Shown here: positions 10,741-22,029 of the stretch, one piece after another | How the letters are laid out: the number at the start of each line of letters is the position of its first letter | Numbering within the stretch: the stretch's first letter is position 1 | From: Platanthera guangdongensis | Taxonomy: Eukaryota; Streptophyta; Magnoliopsida; Asparagales; Orchidaceae | Direction of reading: 5' to 3' | Length of the DNA: 64,000 bases | NCBI GenBank assembly: GCA_039583875.1 | Contig: CM077147.1 | Location: forward strand, 111,150,124-111,214,123 | Position numbers and translations under genes: made by a program | Notes under the pieces: generated by a model | Seen by the model: the letters and a program-made list of their open reading frames with translations, nothing else | Database searches by the model: none | What the model was told of the DNA's origin: nothing

Positions 10741-12665
10741 GATTTGTTTTAATTTGTGATAATCCGGCGAGAGCACTCTTTGATACGGGAGCTTCACACT
10801 CCTTTTTATTCGAAGGATTCATCTCGCGCAACGGAGTACCTGCTTCGATGATAAAGGACAAACTGGATGTGTTGTTGCCAAATAGGTATTCGATGCGCAT
10901 GGATAGAATCTGTGGCGTTAAGATTCGTATTGGGAGTCAAGAATTCGATTTGCAAGCGTAGTTACTGCCACTGTTAGAGTTCGACGTGATATTTGGCATG
11001 GACTGGCTCTCGGAGCAGCAAGCGTATATCGATTGCAATCACAAGGAGGTTAAGTTGGGAACAGGTCGTGAGACGACTTTTATGGGCTTGAAAGGGTCGA
11101 GCAAGACTTTGATGTCTGCTCTTCAGGTGGTGAAGGCAGTTCGTGCTGGAGCAGAGTTGTTCTTCACGCTAGTGGAGGTTGCAAAGCCTAAGCCTACGTT
11201 GGACAGTATTTCAGTGGTATTCGAGTACCCTGATGTGTTCCCCGATGATCTTTCTGGAGCCCCACCTCAACGGGAGATAGACTTCACTATCGAGCTAGTG
11301 CCGGGTGCGAAACCTGTGTCACGCTCTCCGTATTGGCTAGCGCCTAAGGAGATGGCGAAGCTGAAGGTACAACTTCAAGAGCTTTTGGTACAAGGTTATG
11401 TGCATCCAAGTTCGTCGCCTTGGAGCGCACCAGTCCTCTTTGTTAAGAATAAGGACGGAAGTTTGCGGCTCTGTATTGATTATCGAGAGCTGAACAAGTT
11501 GACGGAGAAGAACAAGAACCAGATCCCAAGGATTGATGATCTGTTTGATCATTTAGTCGGGTCATCGGTGTACTCGAAGTTGGATCTTAAGTCCGGGTAT
11601 TATCAGCTGAGGATAAGGGAGAGTGATATCCCCAAGACAGCGTTTAGTACGAGATACAGGCATTATGAGTTTACGGTCATGCCGTTTGGGCTGACTAATG
11701 CGGCGTCAGTGTTCATGGATCTGATGAACATGACTTTCAGAGAGTACTTGGACCACTTTGTGATCATCTTCATCGATGATATATTGGTATACTCGCAGAG
11801 TGAGGAGGATCACTTTAAGCATCTGCATTGGGTGTTGGAGACGCTAAGGAGGAATCAATTGTATGCCAAGTTCTCCAAATGCGAGTTTTGGTTGTCCTCA
11901 GTAGCGTTCCTTGGTCATATAGTCAGTGGAGAGGGAATTGCGGTGGATCTGGCAAAGATTGTTGCTATACGAGAGTGGCCTGTGCTTTCCATGGTAGCGG
12001 AAGTCCGGAGCTTTCTGGGGCTTTCCAGCTATTATAGGTGCTTCGTGGAGAACTTCTCGCGGATAGCGTTACCCCCCACAACTTTGACGAGGAAAGAGTA
12101 GATGTTTATTTGGACGTCGGAGTGCACACAAGCTTTTGAGGAGTTGAAGAGTCGGTTTACCACGGTGCCAGTGCTAAGTTCTCTGAGTGGGACCGAAGGC
12201 TTTATGATCTACAACGATGCTTCGGGCAGTGGATTGGGTTGTGTACTACTGCAGCATGGAAGTGTGATAGCATATGGCTCGCGACAGTTGAAAGTGCATG
12301 AGAGGAATTATCCAGTCTATGACTTGGAGTTAGCAGCCGTGATTTTTGCCTTGAAGCTGTGGAGATATTACTTGTACGGGGTGAAGGTCAATATCTATAC
12401 CGACCACAAGAGCTTGAAATACTTGTTGGATTAGTAGGATCTGAACATGCGACATCGGAGATGGATGGAGTTCCTTGGGGACTATACGTTAAAGATTCAC
12501 TATGTGCTTGGGAAAGGCAATGCGGTTGTGGACGCATTGAGTCGCAGGGCCCCAGCGCAGGCCAACTGGCTGTCGATTCATGACGAGCGTTTGGTTCGAG
12601 AGTTGGAGGCGTTGGAGATCTCTTGCGTAGACAAGCAAGCTAGTGCCGAAGCGCTATTGAACTAG
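10741..12665 (+). pseudogene. pol: Tekay A protease, reverse transcriptase, RNase H
   Basis: The protease signature ALFDTGASHSF is encoded at 10766-10800. RT and RNase H share one frame from 10986, interrupted only by stops: TAG at 12099-12101 and a TAG TAG pair at about 12432-12437. Motifs include [70 protein letters not shown], the catalytic FIDDILVYS, then [10 protein letters not shown], and RNase [35 protein letters not shown] and VVDALSR. Tekay B has CAG where this copy has the 12099 stop. Stops and a gap near the protease end (about 10960-10990) make it non-functional. Confidence 0.92.
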
Positions 12666-12779
12666 ACAGAAGTTCAATATGACCTGGCAGATCGGATTCG
12701 GCAGGCTCTTGATTTGGATGGCCACATGAAGCAAATCATGGTTGAGGCTTTGGATGGGTCGAATTCCTAATTTTAGGTT

Positions 12780-14009
12780 ATGGATGGATTGTTATGGAAG
12801 GAGAGTCGTTTGTGCGTCTCGAATGTGGGCAAATTGTGGGTGGAATTGATGTAACAAGGCTCATCATACCATGTACTCGATTCACCCAGGGAGCACGAAG
12901 ATGTACTGTGATGTGAAGAAATTGTTCTGGTGGCCAGGACTTAATAAGGATGTGGCACTCTATGTGGGGAAGTGTCAAACATGCGCCTTAGTGAAGGCGG
13001 AGTGCCAGAAGCATGGAGGTTTCTTGAAGTCCTTGCCTATTCCGGAGTGGAAGTTCGACGACATTACTATGGACTTTATGCACTACCAAGGTCGCAGAAG
13101 GGAAACGACGCAATATGGGTGAGTAGATTGTTTGACGAAAGTATCGCACTTAATTCCGCATAGGAAGGATGATTCTGTGGAGAAATTGACAAAATTGTAT
13201 GTGGATAATATTGTGTGGCTTCACGGTGTGCCCCACAGCATCGTGAGTGACCGAGATGGGAGGTTCACGTCCAATGTTTGGAGGTTGGTGCAGCAGATGT
13301 TGGGAACAAAACTGAGTTTCAACACAACCTTTCATCCGCAGATAGATGGTCAGACCGAGAGGGTCAATAGGATGATGGAGGACATGCTTCGCCTGTGCGT
13401 CCTGGATTTCGGGAAATAGTGGGAAGATCACCTGTATTTGGTAGAATTTGCGTACAACAATAGCTGCATACAAATGGTGTGAGGCCCTTTATGGTAGAAG
13501 ATGTCGCACGGCATTATCCGAGTGAGTCAAAGCTGTACAAGAGACAAGAGGTGGAAGATACAACGTCATTGGTTCGAACCATTCGGAAAGATTGCTAATC
13601 ACTCAGGACCGACAAGCTAAGTACTATAACGTAGCATAGGAACGTGGAGTTCGCTGTTGGCGATGTACTTGAAGATTATAAGGGGTCTTACAGTGCTTGA
13701 AGAAGTTAAGCCCAAGGCTTGGACTGTTTGAGGTTCTGGAGTGGATTGGCGAATCAGATTATCGATTGAAGCTATCAGTAGCTAAGTGGTCTACACGACA
13801 TATTCCACATATCGGTATTGCGGAAGGCGGTGCAAGAGCCTTCGCAAGTGATTGCGATTGATCAAGTGCCGGTCGATAATGGGTTGACGAAGAAGTCAAA
13901 CCCATTTGCTTCAGAATTCAAGCGATTGCGTAATAAGGATATTAGGATGGACAAGGTCTGTTGGGAAAATCGGGAGGAGCTCTTGGGAGCGAGAGCAGAC
14001 CATGCTTGA
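12780..14009 (+). pseudogene. pol: Tekay A integrase and chromodomain remnant
   Basis: Integrase inserts the cDNA into the chromosome. The HHCC zinc-binding end is seen as the HH region at about 12866, then [28 protein letters not shown]. The core has FDDITMDF, IVSDRDGRFTS and HPQIDGQTERVNRMMED (13030-13390). A TAG at 13417-13419 replaces a CAG kept by Tekay B. After 13440 the alignment breaks up through several indels. The C-terminal part resumes at 13818 (LRKAVQEPSQV...) and ends in a damaged chromodomain-like tail (FKRLRNKDIRM, CWENREEL). Full-length function is lost. Confidence 0.87.
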
Positions 14010-14080
14010 GGAGTAAGTTATTTCAGGTACAAGTTTTGTTTATATCTTTTCCTTTATGTATTTCGGGACGAAATTCTTTT

Positions 14081-14093
14081 AGAGGGAGAGAGT
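14081..14093 (+). promoter_or_regulatory. Polypurine tract, Tekay A
   Basis: AGAGGGAGAGAGT directly precedes the 3' LTR start TGTAATAG, and follows the TTTCGGGACGAAATT block shared with Tekay B. Confidence 0.75.
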
Positions 14094-15640
14094 TGTAATA
14101 GCGATGAGCCAAGTCTGGGACTTGTAGAGGTCACACAACCTTACGAGACGCAGGCGTGTCCCAGGGCCATGTCATGCTGTTCGATGATGGTCGTGTGGTC
14201 CAGTCGAGATCATCGAGCAGCGAACATGGCCTGAGACACGGGTGTGTCCCAGGCCGTGTCCTACTCGGGTAGTTGGGAGTTGTGTCGGGGTCACGTCCTG
14301 GAGCCCCGTGTTTGGGTTTGACACGGCTGTGTCAAATGGGACACATGCGTATCACATACCCATGTTCTCCTTGGGTTGTGTTGGTCCAGGCACGCCCCGA
14401 CGGGCGTGTACTGGATGAGGCATGTCAAGCCTGACACGTGTCGAGAGCCCGTGTTCTTTTCGGGATGCGACGGTTTCATCGTCGAAACGCGGCCTTGGAC
14501 ATGGGCGTGTCACAAGCCGTGTTCTATGAATCTGATTTTAAGTGCGAATCGTGGCCTTACATTTCCTTATTTTGGGATCCAATGGCTCAGGGTTGTTCTT
14601 GCTGGGATATACCGAAAATAGGGCTTAGAAACCCTCATTCTATTTGGGTTTTCTCTTTATAAAGTTCTAGAGATAGGGGAGAGTAAGGAAGAAGAAGGAA
14701 GAGACACATGGAGCTTCGGAGCACCAAATCGCAAGCCGAGTTGATCTACGGAGGCGAGGACATTGCGGTGATTTTCATCCGCATAGATCTTCATGGCGCC
14801 AAAGTGGAATGCTAGGGTAACGATTCTCATCTTGGACATGTGAAGTCCGCTTTTCCCTTGCATAGGAAGCCTGCTCACGTGAGTTTTAGGTGTGTGTGAG
14901 TAAACATTAATAGTCCCCGTTGTTTTGCATGTAGAGCGTACATAGTCATGATGTGTGAAGCCTACTCGGACAAGTTGGTCTGGATCGGTGATGTTGCATT
15001 GCATGAATGCATGAATGGCTGGAGAAGACTCCGCACAATTGATTGTTTTTTGGGTTTTCTACGCGGTGGGCCCTTGGGGACTACTCCAAGGTACTGGGCA
15101 GATGCGTGATTCTTCCAACATGATGACATGTGAGCCAACTTGCACATAATCAGGTTATGTGAAGTGTGAAATTGATTTGGAACTCGGGAAAGCTTGACAA
15201 GCCCATATGGCTTAAATTGACGTTGCGGAGTGAGCAACAGGTTAGGCGAAACCGTACCCGCACTATGTCATTCGGTACAAGAGACCTAAAGTACGTGGGA
15301 ATTTCCGTGGCATAGATGGAGGGTCTTAGGCGGTCTATGTCTTAAATTGACGTGGTTGCTGCCGGAAAGACCAAAATGCTCACTAGTATTTGCCGTCCAA
15401 GGGGCGGTGGTGAGACCGCATACTTTGACCGGGTTAATGTGCCGTGAGAGCACGGGGTGTGTGGTCGTACGAGTTTACGTCTGCGATGATGTGAAATTTC
15501 TCTATTTTATGGCAATGCTAATAAAGTGCAGGGAAGGAGCATTGTCGCCCCGAGTTTAGGGGCGGGATCGTTATAATTTGGTCAGCATAGCTGACCATTG
15601 CCTTTTTTCCACCGCTCCGTGGATTGTTGCTTGCAGGTGC
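14094..15640 (+). repeat. Truncated 3' LTR of Tekay A
   Basis: It aligns with the 5' LTR (7191-9294) from GAGCCAAGTCTGGGACTTG onward, after a deletion of about 30 bp near the start, and with many small deletions inside the ACACGGGCGTGT array. Similarity ends abruptly at GTTGCTTGCAGGTGC (about 15640), so roughly the last 400 bp of the LTR are missing. Confidence 0.82.
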
Positions 15641-15844
15641 CTTAAGGATTTTGCTAGAAATCCGTTTGCGTCGAGATGCTTTTGTGATGTTTCCCCCCTT
15701 ATTTCGTGCGAGAACGAATAATGGATTTGGGTGGGAAAGGCTATATTTGTTGATTGATGTGCAAAGGCACGACTTTATCTCTATACTAGGTTGGCTAACC
15801 CATGTTGTACAAATAATGTGTGGAGAGTGTCCCGGTGAGACAAG
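15641..15844. other. Unassigned segment between truncated LTRs
   Basis: About 200 bp that I cannot match to any element in the window. It is bounded on the left by an abrupt loss of LTR similarity and on the right by a new LTR start (TGTAACACACC). I see no long reading frame or repeat structure. It may be the footprint of a deletion or of illegitimate recombination that removed the end of Tekay A and of LTR C. Confidence 0.4.
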
Positions 15845-16172
15845 TGTAACACACCAAATTGACAACAAAACTTTTGGTCGCTATCGTCGGGCGACAGTGG
15901 GTCTGCCGGGGCGATAACGATTGGTCTCGATGCCATAAAGCATTGAGTGAACTCGACTCACTCGATACCTCAAAGCGTTGAGTGAGCTTCTAGCTTCAAT
16001 AATGCCGGGCGATAGTGGGTATCGCCTGGGCGATAACGGGAAAGCATTGATTGAGCGCAATGCACTCAACGCCACAAAGCGTTAAGTGAGCTATTGGCTT
16101 GCTGTCGTTGGAGATAGTGGATATCACCAGACGTTAGTGCCGCGTGACAGGGACACATGTTAGATGGCCGGT
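15845..16172 (+). repeat. LTR E, first fragment
   Basis: Starts TGTAACACACC like the other Tekay-type LTRs. It contains CGCTATCGTCGGGCGACAG and GTATCGCCTGGGCGATAAC, palindromic TCGCC/GGCGA words, and several AAAGCGTTGAGTGAG-like copies reminiscent of LTR C. The Athila element interrupts it at 16173; it resumes at 23555. Confidence 0.55.
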
Positions 16173-16477
16173 TGATGAGTCCACATTTTACACTGATTTT
16201 TGGACTCATCTGGGCTAGTTTTATCGTCGTAGCACTACACTTGAGAGCCGTTATTGCTTATTTGTGCTTATGTACCTTTTTCACGATTAAGTGCACTGTA
16301 TGCCCGCTTCTGTGTGCTTTCTATGTTTCCATTTTGTTGTTATTATTTAGCCCTATCTCGGGGATGTGGTGTGCATGTTCTGGTGGCTTTTCTGCCCCTT
16401 CTGCTGGTACAGGGGTCGTGTGCGTGTTCCGGGATGATTGTGAAACAGGAATACTGCGCACGATCAGGGGATCTACT

Positions 16478-16796
16478 GCGCACGACCACTGGTCGTGCGC
16501 CCCCGATCGTGCGCACTACTCTACGTTTTCAGCTGAATCAGCCTGGGTAAGCGCACGACCACTGGACTTACTGCGCATGACCACTGGTCGTGCGCCACCG
16601 TTCGTGCACATTACACCCCCTTTTTCATAACCCTGTCTCGGTAATCGCACGAGCACTGACCATAGTGCGCACGACCACTGGTCGTGCGCCACTGCTCATG
16701 CGCGTTTATGCTGATGCTTCTTGTCCAGGTTGCAGGTTTATTTGGAAAAGCCGCACGATCATCGACCTACAGTGCGCACGACCACTGGTCGTGCGC
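16478..16796 (+). repeat. Array of four 23-nt palindromes in Athila U3
   Basis: Each unit has arms GCGCACGACCA and TGGTCGTGCGC around a single C. Units lie at 16478-16500, 16573-16595 (one mismatch, CAT for CAC), 16667-16689 and 16774-16796, with start-to-start spacing of 95, 94 and 107 bp. Half-sites such as GCGCACGATC and GATCGTGCGC fill the spacers. The block ends about 35 bp before the TATA box. Confidence 0.9.
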
Positions 16797-16829
16797 CACT
16801 GAGCGTGCGCACTGCTTCTGCTGCCTCCG

Positions 16830-16838
16830 TATAAAAGG
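16830..16838 (+). promoter_or_regulatory. TATA box, Athila 5' LTR
   Basis: TATAAAAGG follows the palindrome array. The identical box is in the other LTR at 22686-22694. Confidence 0.8.
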
Positions 16839-17699
16839 CCCTGCTCCACGTTTTAGGTCAACGCCTGCCATTTGCTGCGATCGGAGAGTGCGCGGGAATC
16901 GCCTTTTCACCTCTCCAGCTGCTCCATCACTTCCACCTTCGCCGGGAAGCCATTTCCACTTACTCCGAAGCCTTCCAACACTCCGGCGAAGCCCTCGGCC
17001 ATTGATGACTTCAACTCCAAGCTTTCCTGCATAGTTGGTGAAGTAGATAACCTAGAGAACGGACTTAAAGGCCTTCGAGGTGACAGATCGTTGGTACCGG
17101 AAGCCTCCTCGGACTGAGCCCGGAAGCGGATTGACAACTCGCTACTCCGGCCACGACCCGCGGTGGATCTTCATTCTCTTTTGGTTTACTCCTCTTCCCC
17201 TTCCTCTGTGTTATGAATATTTTGAGCAGTGTAATGAACATTTCCATCCCTGAACATCAAGTTTACTTTCTAGTTAATGGAATGTTAGTTTCTTCTTATG
17301 CTTGTGAGTTCTGTCTGTGAATGCGCCTCACTCACCCCACATCCACTTCATTCCTGTGCCTTGTACGATTGCAATCCACACAAGAACGCTGCAATCCATT
17401 AGTTTCCCTTCCACTCGCCAACTGAAGTTCGGCATAGCGGCCGACAAACCCATTTCACCTTGCGAAGCGGTGACGTCGACCCGCATAGTTTTTACTAGTT
17501 CAGTAAATCAACCATCCACAATCTCCCGAGTCCGCTATTTTCTTTTTGTTCTATTTTTAACTCTCATAACGATATTCTCATTATTGTTGCCGTTCTACGC
17601 TAATTGCATTCCTCAAGAGACCGACACTTGGGTATTTACTCCCAAAACTTTATTACTTGTGCGACTGGTGCGCTTGTCGTATTACACGCATCAAGTTTT

Positions 17700-17717
17700 T
17701 GGCGCCGTTGCCGGGGA
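17700..17717 (+). promoter_or_regulatory. Primer binding site, Athila element
   Basis: TGGCGCCGTTGCCGGGGA, six bases after the LTR end, is the characteristic PBS of Athila/Tat elements. It is not the initiator-Met type used by the Tekay and Sirevirus copies here. Confidence 0.88.
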
Positions 17718-17823
17718 ATGCAAATGTAGAGCGACTTCGGATGACTTCCAATATTGTTATCAGAGTTAGTATTGTTTTGTTTTGAGTGCTGTTTCTTCTA
17801 GTGTGTAGTATTTGCCGCAGTGA

Positions 17824-20148
17824 ATGCAAGGCCGAGCTACAAGAGATTTTGTCACCTACGACCCAGAGATCGAACGTACTCTCTTAGCACGAAGACACGC
17901 CGCAGCCATCAATTTTGCCCCAATGGGAGACCAGCTGAATATTGATGCAGGAAACCGAGTTGGAGGGCTACCTCATGACGACGAAAATGAAGTGAATCCT
18001 CCCCAGGTCCGCACCATGAGGGATTATACTACACCCACTGTTGGGAGTATATACCCCGGTTTCGGACCTGCTATTACCAATCCTCAGTTCGAGATCAAAC
18101 CAGCTATTCTGAATATTATTCGGAACAACGCTCAGTTCTCCGGAATGGCCACTGAAGACGCCCATCTTCACCTTACAGAATTCTCGGAGATCTGCGCCAC
18201 GTTCCGCTATGCTGGAATCCCAGATGAAACAGTCAAGCTCCGTCTCTTCCCTTTCTCATTAAGAGACAAAGCCAAGACATGGCTTCACTCCCTTCCACCT
18301 GGAATAGCCCCCACCTGGGAGGCTTTGACTACCAAATTTCTAGCTAAGTTCCATCCGGTGGATCGGATTGTGAGCTTGAGGCGCGCATTAGCCAACTTCC
18401 GGCAAGCCGATCAAGAAAGCTTAGCCGAAGTTTGGGAGCGTTTTAATGAGCTGCTGAGGAAGTGCCCTAATCATGGATTCCAAACGTGGAATATCGTCGA
18501 AAGTTTCTACTTTGCTATTGATCCCCACCACCGAGCCATGATCGATGCTGCCTTCGGAGGAACCATCATGAATCTTGCTCCAGATGATGCTCTGAAAGTA
18601 TTACAAGACACCGCAACTCACAGTGCGTACTGGACCGCGGGAAGAAACATCCCACGAAGCACCAGTGGAGTGTTTGCCTTGGATATCCCCAAGCCTGCTC
18701 CTGCCGCCCCAGTGATGGCAATCTTATGTCAAGGGTGCGGAAGCACTGATCATCACAGCTTCGAATGCTCAGGAGTTGAGGTACAAGATGAATCTTTGTT
18801 TTTGAATGAATCTGTTAATTTTGTTGCCAATTAAAACAGGGGAGTGCCATACGGGAATACTTACAACCCGGGGGTGAGAAATCACCCCAACTTTTCTTTG
18901 AATCCTAACACTTCTGGCCAAAGATGGCAACCGGGGCAGCATCAAAACGATGCGTATGCTTCCGGTAGCCAACCGCGGCCGCCTCAACCGAATTATTCCC
19001 AAGGGCCCCCCATCGTTAAGAAAAATTCTTTGGAAGAAATGTTCGAGAAGTTTGTTGAGATTTCCCAGACCAACATGACAAATCAGGCCGCCTCGATGCG
19101 CAAACTGGAGGCACAATTGGGCCAATTGGCTCAAGTGGTTTCCGAGCGCACCCAAGGCACCTTACCGAGCAACACTGAAAAGAACCCCCATGAACAAGGA
19201 AAGCGCCTTGGGGAGGACACTTCGGGAAACCGCAACGAACTTGTCATTAATTGTAAAATCAATAACATCGACACTCCAGCATTATGCGATTCCGGGGCGT
19301 CCAGCAACATACTCACTTTGCAAGATGCTGCAAAGATGCAGTTACAAGTTGACATTGAAAATCGTAAATCACTTATCTTAGCTAATGGCAATCTGGTTGA
19401 CACGGAAGGCGGTGTGCGGGACGTTGAAATCGAGGTTAACGGCACCAGTATCACCACTGACTTTCAGGTTTTGGGACCACAGGACAATAACTCCATTCCA
19501 ATATTAGGAGTCCCATTCCTAACAGCCAGTGGCGCATCCCTCGACTTTTCCAAAGGCCGTGTCATTTGGCCAAACGAAGAGTCCACCCTCGATAAAACAT
19601 CCCTACATTTTTCTTCCATGCCAAATAACATTTCTCTGAGTGTCACAGATGTCAAGCTGGATTCAGGTTCCCACGCATTGGAAGCACATTTGGAGAAGAC
19701 GCCAAAGAACGGACTTCCTCCGGAAGTCGATGAGAAGCAGGAACTACTGGTCCACGACGGGATCAATTGCACCAAAGCCACTACTGTCTTTCTACTGCCA
19801 GCCAACTCTGTTGTTAAGCATGGCGAACTAAGTTTTATTCGGGAGAAATCCCTGGAAAATAATTTGTATAATTCTGTTAAATGATCTGTGACTTGGGCAG
19901 ATCCGATTGCCGTTACGGTGCCGGATAGGCCGCCACCAACCACGATACAAGCAAACCCCACAGCCTACCTTCATTGGAAGTCTCCCACGGTGGAGAAACT
20001 GAAAGAGGCCAAGCGTTTACGCGAAGAGCGCTACGCTGCCTTCCGGCTCGCGAACGAGTGCACTCGCAGTAATAGGACAATGCCTACCCCGAATGCAAAA
20101 AGACACTGCTGCTGTTCTCTCGCATCCCACCGGAGAGACTTACCATAA
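17824..20148 (+). pseudogene. gag: Athila gag-protease, one frame with two premature stops
   Basis: A single frame runs from ATG 17824 to 20148, broken by TAA at 18832-18834 and TGA at 19882-19884. Residues about 100-230 form the retrotransposon gag (capsid) domain (LTEFSEICATF, LRLFPFSLRDKAKTWLHSLP, FLAKFHPVDRIVSLRRALANF). A zinc knuckle CQGCGSTDHHSFEC follows at about 18728-18769. The protease is encoded at about 19240-19570, with the active-site block ALCDSGASSNIL and the later ILGVPFLTASG. The last part (AYLHWKSPTVEKLKEAKRLREER) has no recognised domain. RT should follow in an autonomous Athila but is absent. TAA from CAA and TGA from CGA would be simple C-to-T changes, but I have no sibling copy to prove this. 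Confidence 0.9.
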
Positions 20149-22029
20149 ATCTGCGTATAGCTGATTGTGCCATCTTCTTTCTTTCTACTTGTTGAATGCT
20201 GGTTGCTCTATTTTTCATTTTGTTTTATTTTGCTACTGCCAAGAACTCTCTATTTGAACTGCTAATACAGGTATTTGGTCCACCTTAAGGACGGTAAACA
20301 AAAGGGCTTTCGGGAGACAACCCAAGTTGGACCGTGCGGTCCTATGCTGTATTTTGAGGTCTGTTTATTTCTTCATATATATATTTCTGTGTCCAGATTT
20401 TGTTTGGCTTGCCTCCTTTAATCGCAGGTGCAGGAATATTTGAGGCGCGACAACTTGGCCGCACTTGGACATCTCATTGCCCGACTGGTATGCTCAATTT
20501 TGAGCATAGGTACTTCCTACCCTAGCTATTTCTCCTATTTGGAATGTTATTTTTATTCGTTGTCAACTTTAAGTCTGGGGGGGGGGGTAGTCTGCCTGTG
20601 GTCACTACACCGCACCTTCTGTTGCATTCCAGTTTCTTATTTACTTATTTCTTGTTTCTTTTTGGTTGCACACACTGAATCACCCACACGAGTGCGCTCT
20701 TACCCACGCGCACAACCCGAGTTAAATTTATTTTTTTTGTGTAAACTTTAAATTAGTGGTACTGGCTTCGGATTTCAGGATTGAGTCGTTCGAAACTCAT
20801 GCAGTGCTCCTAATCGAATACTCATGGTTTGTGTAGAGTTAGGATAGAACTAATTTTTCTTTATGCTCGTAGAATTATTCTTTTCTGCTCACGTAAATAT
20901 TGTTTGTACTGCTCAAAATCTGAATCTGGGATAATCAAACGATAGTGTAGGAATGTGTGTAGCCGCCACTAGACTCGTATTACTCGAGTCGGGGGGAAGG
21001 ATCATCTTTCTCGGTGGCTAAGAACTTGCCCTAAGCTACTCTCGAAGCATTGGTGCACGGTTAGTTAAGCGTGAGCATGACGTAGGCCTTCTTTTTGGCT
21101 AGTTTGAGCCTTGTTTAGCCCTTCCTACCTGTTAACCATTGCATGCCAAATTTGTGCCTACCCTTCCTTTGATCCAGCTCCACTCACTTTCACCAAGGCC
21201 TGAAGCTAAACCCACCTTCGCAATCAAATGCTTGAGCTGATTTGTAATTCCTGTTTTGCCGAGGTTGTGCTTAGTGGACATTGTTTTGGGGGTGCTGATT
21301 TTATTCCCGTTTTGATTGCTTCGTTTGGGGATTGCTAGCGCAGAAAAGAAAACAACAATTTATGAAAATAAAAAGCTGATTCGCGCAATCGAAAAAAAAC
21401 AAATATTTATGTGAAAGAATTGCTTTGAGATTTCGATCCCCATCCTCTTTATTGAATTTGGTCGGGTTCAGCCGTGTTCACACCCGGATTTCAAGCTAAG
21501 TCTGGGGGCGTGTGCCCCATTCTTTTCTAAGTGGCTGTTTTGGTTTGGGTTGTTTTCGCTCGCTTTGGTTGCATAGAGCCTTCATGTTTATCTTTGACCT
21601 CCAAGCCGTTGCCTAAGCCCCATTTCCTCCTACAAGTCCTACTGATTCACGCTTGAGTCTAACCCGCGCTGTGGAGAGAGTGTGAACGTGCAAGCGTATG
21701 GTCCCCGACATTGGTGGATTCCTTTGGAGGTGATCCTGAGTCCCGAACTTTGGCAATGCTCACATTAGTGGCCTGCCTACTTTCTTCCTGCACATGATGC
21801 ACGATTCTCCAGAATTCTAATTTTGAGCATTTACAATATTTATTTACGTCTGTCGAATAGTTTAAACTACGTTGTATAATTAAAAAGTTTTTCTATTATA
21901 TCTTCTATACTCATGATATATTTGATTTCTCGTCTTACTTCTTTTTGAAATTGCTGAGCCAGTTAGCTTTCTTCGAGTCCATGGAGTGATGATTTGCTCG
22001 GGACGTGCAAATGGTTAAGTCTGGGGGTG
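20149..22029 (+). other. Athila 3' non-coding region with three polypurine-tract-like sites
   Basis: No coding sequence is recognised in this 1.9 kb. It holds three AAGTCTGGGGG motifs: 20571-20587 (with an extended G run), 21498-21508, and 22017-22027, the last being the true polypurine tract directly before the 3' LTR. AT-rich stretches and T runs are frequent. In autonomous Athila elements pol and an extra ORF would lie upstream of such a region. Confidence 0.65.

Larger units (their letters stand above)
7191..15640 (+). mobile_element. Tekay A: Ty3/gypsy chromovirus, degraded, 3' truncated
   Basis: Order: 5' LTR, tRNA-iMet-type PBS, gag, protease, RT, RNase H, integrase, chromodomain-like tail, polypurine tract, partial 3' LTR. 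Pol resembles that of Tekay B throughout. The first bases (TATAATGCCCCG) look like a mutated TGTAATGCCCCG. The 3' LTR stops matching at about 15640, so no target duplication can be confirmed. The coding region carries many stops and frameshifts. Confidence 0.88.
16173..17693 (+). repeat. 5' LTR of Athila element
   Basis: A 1521-bp LTR. U3 contains four 23-nt palindromes (starting 16478, 16573, 16667, 16774; the second has one mismatch), then a TATA box at 16830. The rest is R/U5, ending CGTATTACACGCATCA just before the PBS. Confidence 0.93.

Noticed and set aside
16478..16796. Palindrome array considered as a CRISPR or attachment-site array
   Set aside because: The spacers are diverged copies of one module, the array sits in an LTR U3, and it is repeated in the other LTR.
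18832..18843. The TAA between the two Athila frames as a natural gag/protease boundary
   Set aside because: The frame is the same on both sides and the zinc knuckle precedes it, so it might be functional. But a second stop of the same simple type occurs 1 kb later, so decay is the simpler reading.
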